Origin: Spirochaetaceae bacterium
Lineage (GTDB): Bacteria; Spirochaetota; Spirochaetia; B11-G9
Length of the DNA stretch: 13,933 nucleotides
NCBI GenBank assembly: GCA_030633365.1
Contig: DAOVSY010000035.1
Location: forward strand, 1 to 13,933
Reading direction: 5' to 3'
The notes beneath the pieces were generated by a model, which ran no database searches, was not told the DNA's origin, and worked only from the letters and a program-made list of their open reading frames with translations. Position numbers and translations under genes: made by a program. Position 1 is the stretch's first letter. Each line of letters starts with the position of its first letter. This document shows, piece after piece, positions 8,278 through 13,933 of the stretch.

Positions 8278-8305
8278 GTACGGACCAGGCATGCCTGGTC
8301 CCTAC
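8278..8305. repeat. REP-like palindrome between ygeY and xdhA
   Basis: The core GGACCAGGCATGCCTGGTCC (8282-8301) is a perfect 20-bp palindrome with flanks GTAC on the left and CTAC on the right. The outline GTACGG-N16-CCCTAC is identical in ends and length to the element at 9690-9717, although the inner sequence differs. A further inverted repeat, AATAATGAT at 8257-8265 and ATCATTATT at 8312-8320, surrounds it. The whole 116-nt gap 8213-8328 holds only this structure and the xdhA ribosome site. No T-tract follows on either strand, so it is not a standard terminator. Confidence 0.8.
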
Positions 8306-8328
8306 GATACAATCATTATTAAAATATA

Positions 8329-9549
8329 TTAAATATTCTTCTCTAATGAATATGGCAGCATTGCATAAAATGCTGAACATATTTCTAAATCTGCAACTCT
8401 ATTAATTTCATTCGGAGCATGGGCCTGATCTTCATCTCCAGGGCCAAAACCAATTGCCGGAATTTTATGTCTACCTGTTGTTGCAACAGCATTTGTTGAA
8501 AAGGTCCATTTATCTACCACAGGAGCCTTACCATAAAGAGCTGTATGTGCTTCTACACCAGACTGAACAATTGGGTGATCTTCTGGAATTTTCCATGTTG
8601 GGAAATATAATTCCTGACCATAATCTTTATCTCTCCAGCCTCTTTTTGTGTAATCAGGCATAAAAACTTCTATAGAATCTTCACTTTCACCAATAGCTTT
8701 TGCCATATAAGTTTTAACCTGACTCATAGCAAGTTCTGCATCTTCACCCCAGGTAAGCCTTCTGTCCAGATACAACATAGCCTGATCCGGAACTGCACAC
8801 TGGGAAGGACCCTTTACATCAATCTGGGAAACGACAATAGTTCCTTTTCCAAGAAAGTTGTCATCATCCGGTTGAAGATCTTTATTAAGCTGTTCCATAG
8901 CAAGAGCAGCCTTTGCAGCTTTATATGCAGCACTTACACCTCTTTCAGGAGCTGAACCATGGGAGGAAACACCCTTAATTTTTGCAACAATTTCCATTCG
9001 ACCACGATGACCTCTGTAAAGTTCACAACTTGTAGGTTCTGTGGATACAAAAAAGTCCGGTTTAAAGTTTTCTTCTTCTATTAAGTATTTCCAGCACATA
9101 CCATCACAATCTTCTTCCATAACGGTAAAAGTAAAATAAGCACTAAACTTACCATCATAACCGAGTTCTTTAAGAATACGTCCTGCAGTAATCATTGAGG
9201 CAGCACCACCTTTCTGATCGGAAGTACCTCTACCATGAACAAGACCATCTTTAATTAGTCCAGAAAATGGATCAAGATCCCACTGATCAAGATCTCCAAC
9301 CTCTACTGTATCGATGTGTGCATCAAATGCAATCTCTTTAGGTCCAAAACCAACACGTCCTATAACAGAACCAAGACCGTCGAATCTTACTTCATCAAAG
9401 CCAGCTTCTTCACAGAGGCTCTTAATTAGTCTACATACTTCTTCTTCTTTTGAACTGTATGACTTTGCCTGAACCATCTTTGACAAATTGATTGCTGTGT
9501 AATCTCTGTACTCTTTGGCTTTAGCCAAAATTTCTTCATTAATTCCCAT
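8329..9549 (-). CDS. ygeY: YgeY-type M20 family metallohydrolase
   Basis: A 406-residue M20 peptidase-family hydrolase, close to E. coli YgeY (about 403). The dinuclear zinc site is complete: His78 and Asp80 (DAHID), Asp111 (GRGTSDQKGG), Glu145 and Glu146 (MEEDCDG), Glu171 (STEPT) and His377 (QAHAPNE). Such enzymes cleave amide or N-carbamoyl bonds. In the purine/urate cluster it probably acts on an open-chain intermediate, but its substrate is not shown by sequence. I chose ATG 9549 rather than the upstream in-frame ATG at 9585: AGGAG lies 8 nt before 9549, the protein then starts MGINEEILAKAKEY, and the upstream extension would be translated from repeat DNA. It is named a selenium metabolism hydrolase in family databases because of co-occurrence, not known chemistry. 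The protein is soluble, with no signal peptide. Confidence 0.92.
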   Translation of the reverse strand: MGINEEILAKAKEYRDYTAINLSKMVQAKSYSSKEEEVCRLIKSLCEEAGFDEVRFDGLGSVIGRVGFGPKEIAFDAHIDTVEVGDLDQWDLDPFSGLIKDGLVHGRGTSDQKGGAASMITAGRILKELGYDGKFSAYFTFTVMEEDCDGMCWKYLIEEENFKPDFFVSTEPTSCELYRGHRGRMEIVAKIKGVSSHGSAPERGVSAAYKAAKAALAMEQLNKDLQPDDDNFLGKGTIVVSQIDVKGPSQCAVPDQAMLYLDRRLTWGEDAELAMSQVKTYMAKAIGESEDSIEVFMPDYTKRGWRDKDYGQELYFPTWKIPEDHPIVQSGVEAHTALYGKAPVVDKWTFSTNAVATTGRHKIPAIGFGPGDEDQAHAPNEINRVADLEICSAFYAMLPYSLEKNI

Positions 9550-9557
9550 ATGTTTTT

Positions 9558-9562
9558 CTCCT
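9558..9562 (-). promoter_or_regulatory. Ribosome binding site that decides the ygeY start
   Basis: AGGAG is spaced 8 nt from ATG 9549. The alternative start at 9585 has no purine-rich site at a suitable distance and lies inside the first palindrome, so the shorter protein is preferred. Confidence 0.8.
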
Positions 9563-9580
9563 AAATATTTAATATATATT

Positions 9581-9598
9581 GGCACAATAAATTGTGCC
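9581..9598. repeat. Palindrome 1 of the ssnA-ygeY intergenic block
   Basis: GGCACAATAAATTGTGCC has two perfect 8-nt arms around AA. Its centre (AATAAATT) is shared with the palindrome at 9648-9671, while the outer stem bases differ in a paired way. On neither strand is it followed by a T-tract. Confidence 0.75.
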
Positions 9599-9624
9599 TA
9601 AAAAATAATTACAATTTCCATTTT

Positions 9625-9642
9625 GGTGCGATAAATCGCATC
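9625..9642. repeat. Palindrome 2 of the ssnA-ygeY intergenic block
   Basis: GGTGCGATAAATCGCATC pairs over TGCGAT/ATCGCA, with the outer arms continuing apart from one mismatch. It keeps the ATAAAT centre of palindromes 1 and 3 with different stem bases. Confidence 0.65.
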
Positions 9643-9647
9643 AATCA

Positions 9648-9671
9648 GGACGCAATAAATTGCGCCCCTAC
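9648..9671. repeat. Palindrome 3 of the ssnA-ygeY intergenic block
   Basis: Perfect arms CGCAAT/ATTGCG flank AA at 9651-9664, extended by two further pairs past one mismatch. The right end CCCCTAC is the same as in the element at 9690-9717. On the minus strand it begins GTAGGGGCG, as that element does. The left end is degenerate (GGACG). Confidence 0.7.
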
Positions 9672-9682
9672 ATATTCAATAT

Positions 9683-9717
9683 TTCGCCCGTACGGGCGAA
9701 TAATTATTCGCCCCTAC
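9683..9717. repeat. Overlapping double palindrome at the 3' end of ssnA
   Basis: TTCGCCCGTACGGGCGAA (9683-9700) and GGGCGAATAATTATTCGCCC (9694-9713) are both perfect palindromes sharing GGGCGAA, so two alternative hairpins compete for the same arm. The second, with its GTAC and CTAC ends (9690-9717), has the outline GTACGG-N16-CCCTAC seen again at 8278-8305. The CTA at 9714-9716 read on the minus strand is the ssnA stop codon. With the three palindromes above it accounts for nearly all of the 164-nt gap 9550-9713. Confidence 0.82.
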
Positions 9718-11042
9718 GGTTTGATTTTATCCATTCTATCCCAGACACCCTGGGCTGATACTGCTGCTTTTGCATATATCTCACGCACATCGAATGGGAA
9801 CTCTCTATTCTCCATTACAACATTTCCATTAACAATTACTGTTTCAACATCTCCGCTTGTCATGCCAAACACCATATGGCCGCCAATATTATCAGCAACA
9901 AGAGGTGATGGACTTAGATAATCAGCTACAACAATGTCTGCTTTATAACCGGAAGCCAGCTGACCGAAGTTTGCTCCAAAATTCCTTTTTAATAGTTCAT
10001 TACCATTAGAGAGAAATCCAAGATAATCTCCAGGCCATAGAGGGCCACCATCATCTTTATGTTTAAAGTAAGCCACTTTAATTTCTTCGAACATATTGGG
10101 GCCAATTCCATCTGTACCAAGGGCAAGATTTTTATAATCTCCCAGTCTGCTGTTATAACCAACATGATTGTTCATGTTTGATCTTGAATTATGAACCAGA
10201 AAACCATTTCTCTCATTTAAAATATCTATCTCTTCTGTACCAAGATATATACCATGAACAAGAATTGCTTTATCATTTAACATACCAAGATTATCAAGTC
10301 GTTTAACAATATCCTGACCATATACAAGATGGCTCTGGGAAACATCATATCTGTCTTCTGCAACATGCAGGTGAAGGCCCTTTCCTGTGGATTTAATTGC
10401 ATCAGCCATCATTTCAAGACCATCATCATTTATAGTACAAGGGGCATGTCCACCAATATGGGATTCAAAGATATATGGTTTTGAAGAATCTTTTTTATCT
10501 GCATCAATTTCTTTTGCAAAACGGATGTTCTCTTCAACACCTTCTTTCATTTGATCTGCACCATTTCGATCTGTTACTTCATAACATGTCATTCCACGGA
10601 GACCAACTTCTTCCATTGACCTTCTGATCGTTGAAAGAGATCCTGTAATATAATTTGGACTGGCATGATGATCTATTACAGAAGTAGTACCAGCTTTAAT
10701 AGCATCTATGGAACTGATTATTCCGGAATAATAAGTGGATTCTTCGTCCAGAGCTCTATCCATTCTCCACCATAGATTTTTTAAAGTGGAAACAAAGTCA
10801 GGTGTGGGACCAATCTCTGCCATTACTCCTCTGGAAAGACCAGAGTAGTAATGGTGGTGGGAACAAGTTAAACCAGGATAAGTAAGCTTATCTGTACCGT
10901 CAATTACCTTATCTGCTTTATACTTTGAAGCTACACCGGGACCAACATCAATAATATCTGTCCCATCTATTACAACATCAACATTATCCCACACTTTTGG
11001 AGGATTGAACTGCATTGCTTTTGTATTTTTTATTACTATCAT
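9714..11042 (-). CDS. ssnA: SsnA-type amidohydrolase
   Basis: A 442-residue metal-dependent hydrolase of the amidohydrolase superfamily, the same length as E. coli SsnA. The active-site pattern is complete: CSHHHYYSG at 60-68 (HxH is His62/His64), HLHVAED at 224-230 (His226), VHGIYLG at 262-268 (His263) and GTDGIGPNMFEE at 309-320 (Asp311). The SsnA-specific stretches TLKNLWWRMDRALDEES and NSRSNMNNHVGYN are also present. The family is always found near ygfK-type genes. A ring-opening or deaminating step on a purine-derived compound is inferred; it is not proved by sequence. ATG 11042 follows the ygfK stop by 3 nt, with GGAGGAG at 11049-11055 inside the end of ygfK. The stop codon TAG is supplied by the adjoining repeat element. 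This intact HxH contrasts with the altered one in the second amidohydrolase of the operon. Confidence 0.95.
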   Translation of the reverse strand: MIVIKNTKAMQFNPPKVWDNVDVVIDGTDIIDVGPGVASKYKADKVIDGTDKLTYPGLTCSHHHYYSGLSRGVMAEIGPTPDFVSTLKNLWWRMDRALDEESTYYSGIISSIDAIKAGTTSVIDHHASPNYITGSLSTIRRSMEEVGLRGMTCYEVTDRNGADQMKEGVEENIRFAKEIDADKKDSSKPYIFESHIGGHAPCTINDDGLEMMADAIKSTGKGLHLHVAEDRYDVSQSHLVYGQDIVKRLDNLGMLNDKAILVHGIYLGTEEIDILNERNGFLVHNSRSNMNNHVGYNSRLGDYKNLALGTDGIGPNMFEEIKVAYFKHKDDGGPLWPGDYLGFLSNGNELLKRNFGANFGQLASGYKADIVVADYLSPSPLVADNIGGHMVFGMTSGDVETVIVNGNVVMENREFPFDVREIYAKAAVSAQGVWDRMDKIKP

Positions 11043-11045
11043 CTC

Positions 11046-13933
11046 TTACTCCTCCACCGGGCCTAATAAATAGCCATAATTATTATATATAGTTTTTACA
11101 ACCCTTTTTACTTCCGGATAATCAGCATGTGTTGGCTCGTTACCAGACAGAATACCATCATTATTTATTGTAAGATCAAAAAGTTTTTCCCCTAATCTTA
11201 ATTTAACAGCAGATCCATCTACATAAAAACCGTTATTCTCACTGTTTTCAAAGTCTCCCGGAAGACTGAATACTGTAAACTTATCTTTATAAGGAAGGCC
11301 ATTATATGGACAGAATGTCCCGCAATTACCACACTCATTACAATAAGCATCAACATGAATAATCTGATAATCATCTGTAAATCCTTCAAACTCAAGTGCC
11401 AGGTTTGCTCTGTTTGGACATACATCCACACACTTGTTACAGATAAAATTACATTCCAGACATCTTGCTGCTTCTTTTTCAGCAAATTCCACTGTATCGT
11501 AATCGACTTTTTTGTTTAGAGGATTCTGAAGTGTTCCCCTCTTTGCAAGAAGTTCTGATTTACTGTTTAAATCTTTTAGAAATGAGAATGAAGCCTTTCT
11601 GGACCAGTCAGAGTCATTATTTTTACAAATGGCATCTGCAGCCCTTCTTCCTTCCTGGATACACTGAACTATAGTAGAGGGTCCTGTTCGTCCATCACCA
11701 ATTAAGTATACTCCATCTTCTTTAAGTTTAAGATTATCATCAGTATCAAACCAGCCTTTGCTGTTAGGTTCGACACCGGCGCTTTTAAGAAGATCAGCAT
11801 CCACGACTTCACCAATTGAAGGGATAAGAGTATCTACATGGATTGTTTCTGTCTTATCTGTAGGTACCGGTCTTCTTCTACCACTTGCATCAGGTTCACC
11901 AAGTTCCATTACACGAAGAGTTAAGGTTCCATCTGCATCAAACTTCTCAGGGTTTCTTAACCACTGGAATGGAATACCATCTTCAAGGGCATCTTCATAT
12001 TCTTCAAGACTTGCAGGCATCTGATCCTGAGCTCTTCTGTATACAATTCTGACACTTTCAACACCTTCTACCCTCTTGGCAGACCGTACAGCATCCATGG
12101 CAGTATCACCGGCTCCAACTACTACAACATGTTTTCCCAATTTAATTGCATTCGGATCTTTGTTAAAACTCTGAAGGAAATCAAAAGATGGAATAATATT
12201 TGTATTATCACCATCTATAGGGAAGGCTCTTACACCTTCTGCACCAATTGCCAGACAAACAGTATCAAATCCATCAGCTTTTAGATCTTTAATACTAAAA
12301 TCAGGATCTACACCATAAACAAACTTAACTCCATGTGCTTCAATAAAATCTATATCACTTAATATTGCTTCTCTTGTTATTCGAAACTGAGGGATGACAT
12401 GATCAACAACACCACCGGCAGAATCATGTTTATCAAAAACTGTTACATTAAAACCTTCACGGCTTAGAAAGTAAGCAGCTGAAAGACCAGCAGGACCGGC
12501 ACCAACTACTGCAATTTTTTTATTTTTGTCTATTCCGGGAACTTGCCATTTTTTCTTGTAATCATCAAAACCATTGAGAATAGCTATTTTCTTAATTTCT
12601 CTGATCTCAACTGTTCCTTCATAATCCAGACGGGTACAGCTGTACTGACACTGGTGAGAACATATATGACCAGTAATAGAAGGAAGGGCATTTTTTTCGT
12701 AGATAAGCTCAACTGCTTCTGCATATCTTTTCTGACCCACAAGTTTAATATATTCAGGAATATCCTGGCCAATAGGACATGCAACCGTACATGGAGCAAC
12801 ATAACAGTCAAAAATTGGAAGATCTTCGTCTACAGAAGCTTTATCGGATCCCCGCCAGTCTTTTTTTGTATAATGCATCTTAAGTGCATCTGCTGCTAAA
12901 GCTTCGAGCTTTTCTACATCAATTTTATCCATATTCCATGCAGATGATTTTTCCAGGAGATCAGTCATATCCTTAAGTCTGTTGTATCCACCAGGCTGAA
13001 GAAGATCAGTTGCAAGAGTAATAGGTCTGATACCTGTTGCAAAAATATCTTCCACATTAAATTTTGATGCTCCACCGGAATATGAGATAGGAAGTTCACC
13101 TTTAAACTTTCTGGATATTTTTGCTGCAAGATTTATTGATAGAGGAAACAACGCTCTTCCGGACATATACATTTCGTCCCCTGGAAGAACTCCCTTATTA
13201 TTTACAGATCCAAGAGTGTTTGTTAATTTTACACCAAACTGAAGATTTTCTTTTTTTGATGTTGCAATAAGACGTTCCAGCATGCCCTCTGCATCTACAT
13301 ACTGCAGATCATGAGAAAAAGCTTCTCTGGAAAGCCCAACATAGTCAAATCCTAAACCATCAAGAATTTCTCTGACAGTATCGAAACCTAGTAAAGTAGG
13401 ATTAAGTTTTACAAATGTATTTAGTTTTTTCTCTGTTAACATATACATACAGATATCTTCAATCTCTTTAGGAGGACATCCATGCATAGTGGACAGTGTA
13501 AGCTGATTACAAAGCTGAGCAGGTACCTTTCCAGGTATACTCTTTAGAGAAGCTACCCTACCTTCAAGATCAGTTCCTTTAAGAAAATTATCATCTTCTA
13601 TAATACTCTGCAGTTCTTTTGCATATACACTGAATTTTTCATTTGATGAAGAATCCATCATATCATTGATAAATGCCTGAACTCTTTCATTTTTTATACC
13701 GGCAAGATCGTATCCAACACTCATATTATAAATAAAAGAACGTTCCTTACTATTATTAAGATCAAAGAGTTCTTCCATTAAATAAAGGATAAACCAGGCT
13801 TTAAGATATTCGTCATATGCCTTTGTAAGTGTAAACTCTGTAGACCATTCTGTATTAAAACATTCATCTTCAGCATCTATACATGGCTTGGGAACTTCAA
13901 GAGTATCAAGTATCTGTACAGTTTTAAGTTCAA
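11046..13933 (-). CDS. ygfK: YgfK-type Fe-S flavoprotein, putative selenate reductase/electron-transfer subunit (5' end cut by window edge)
   Basis: The frame stays open upstream of the first in-window ATG (13778) to the window edge. The extra 51 codons (ELKTVQILDTLEVPKPCID..., ending DEYLKAWFILYL) match the family, so the true start lies outside and about 80 residues are missing compared with E. coli YgfK (about 1032). Numbering from Met 13778, residues 1-310 form a dihydroorotate-dehydrogenase-like barrel (ISYSGGAS at 231-238). Cys325/330/334 and Cys373/377/381 resemble the [4Fe-4S] sites of glutamate synthase small subunit and dihydropyrimidine dehydrogenase. VVGAGPAG at 424-431 and VVVVGAGDTAMD at 551-562 are FAD and NAD(P) folds. 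The C-terminal ferredoxin part has Cys773/776/780/783/787 and Cys813/816/819/823. It probably moves electrons between NAD(P)H and the XdhD-YgfM enzyme. The name selenate reductase is historical. Confidence 0.95.
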   Translation of the reverse strand, partial: ELKTVQILDTLEVPKPCIDAEDECFNTEWSTEFTLTKAYDEYLKAWFILYLMEELFDLNNSKERSFIYNMSVGYDLAGIKNERVQAFINDMMDSSSNEKFSVYAKELQSIIEDDNFLKGTDLEGRVASLKSIPGKVPAQLCNQLTLSTMHGCPPKEIEDICMYMLTEKKLNTFVKLNPTLLGFDTVREILDGLGFDYVGLSREAFSHDLQYVDAEGMLERLIATSKKENLQFGVKLTNTLGSVNNKGVLPGDEMYMSGRALFPLSINLAAKISRKFKGELPISYSGGASKFNVEDIFATGIRPITLATDLLQPGGYNRLKDMTDLLEKSSAWNMDKIDVEKLEALAADALKMHYTKKDWRGSDKASVDEDLPIFDCYVAPCTVACPIGQDIPEYIKLVGQKRYAEAVELIYEKNALPSITGHICSHQCQYSCTRLDYEGTVEIREIKKIAILNGFDDYKKKWQVPGIDKNKKIAVVGAGPAGLSAAYFLSREGFNVTVFDKHDSAGGVVDHVIPQFRITREAILSDIDFIEAHGVKFVYGVDPDFSIKDLKADGFDTVCLAIGAEGVRAFPIDGDNTNIIPSFDFLQSFNKDPNAIKLGKHVVVVGAGDTAMDAVRSAKRVEGVESVRIVYRRAQDQMPASLEEYEDALEDGIPFQWLRNPEKFDADGTLTLRVMELGEPDASGRRRPVPTDKTETIHVDTLIPSIGEVVDADLLKSAGVEPNSKGWFDTDDNLKLKEDGVYLIGDGRTGPSTIVQCIQEGRRAADAICKNNDSDWSRKASFSFLKDLNSKSELLAKRGTLQNPLNKKVDYDTVEFAEKEAARCLECNFICNKCVDVCPNRANLALEFEGFTDDYQIIHVDAYCNECGNCGTFCPYNGLPYKDKFTVFSLPGDFENSENNGFYVDGSAVKLRLGEKLFDLTINNDGILSGNEPTHADYPEVKRVVKTIYNNYGYLLGPVEE

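Noticed and set aside
8278..8305. Terminator or operator between ygeY and xdhA
   Set aside because: No T-tract follows, and the shared ends with 9690-9717 fit a dispersed repeat better than a site specific to this operon.
9550..9585. Twelve-residue N-terminal extension of ygeY starting at ATG 9585
   Set aside because: It begins inside a palindromic repeat, lacks a ribosome site and is not in the family; ATG 9549 has AGGAG at proper spacing.
9581..9717. Rho-independent terminator between ssnA and ygeY
   Set aside because: The hairpins are not followed by a T-tract on the coding strand; the T-rich stretch there precedes palindrome 1 instead of following it.
13776..13778. ATG 13778 as the true start of ygfK
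   Set aside because: The frame is open further upstream and its 51 codons match conserved YgfK sequence, so this Met is internal and the gene is cut by the window edge.
11046..13933. Selenocysteine recoding in these selenium-associated families
   Set aside because: No in-frame TGA is present in the genes read, and the family's selenium is thought to be a labile cofactor, not selenocysteine.

Overview
The window is an AT-rich stretch in which every supported gene lies on the minus strand. It reads as one operon running from high to low coordinates. Both ends cut through a gene: ygfK loses its N-terminus at the right edge and xdhD loses its C-terminus at the left edge. Gene content (molybdenum hydroxylases, a many-Fe-S flavoprotein, no oxygen-dependent enzyme) suggests an anaerobic bacterium that uses purines. 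Low GC and strong GGAGG-type ribosome sites fit Bacillota or Spirochaetota, but the sequence does not decide the phylum.

Layout in transcription order: ygfK (11046-13933, partial), ssnA amidohydrolase (9714-11042), a 130-bp block of related palindromes (9581-9717), ygeY M20 hydrolase (8329-9549), a further palindrome of the same family (8278-8305), then a three-subunit xanthine dehydrogenase-type enzyme: xdhA molybdenum subunit (6080-8212), xdhC [2Fe-2S] subunit (5607-6080) and xdhB FAD subunit (4762-5613). These are followed by a second amidohydrolase resembling 8-oxoguanine/guanine deaminases (3402-4769), a possible 37-codon gene (3283-3396), ygfM FAD subunit (2476-3282) and xdhD molybdenum subunit (1-2472, partial). 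Most junctions overlap or are only a few bases apart, so co-transcription and translational coupling are likely. No promoter or terminator is visible; both probably lie outside the window.

How the genes may work together. Homologues of ygfK, ssnA, ygeY, ygfM and xdhD were first named for a selenium-dependent molybdenum hydroxylase ('probable selenate reductase'). In E. coli and gut anaerobes they have since been linked to anaerobic uric acid/purine breakdown. A consistent reading is that the deaminase converts an aminopurine, XdhABC hydroxylates purines towards urate, XdhD-YgfM-YgfK acts on urate or a similar oxopurine (probably reductively), and SsnA and YgeY hydrolyse the product. This pathway order is inference.

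Most notable points: (1) the N-terminal ferredoxin-like domain of XdhD has lost all eight [2Fe-2S] cysteines while the neighbouring XdhC keeps all eight; (2) XdhD has Gln where XdhA has the conserved substrate-pocket Arg; (3) the second amidohydrolase has an (AAT)4 run that replaces the first metal-binding His of its HxH motif with Asn; (4) palindromes with covarying stems and shared ends sit in both larger gaps, and one supplies the ssnA stop codon; (5) a small ORF fills the gap before ygfM.
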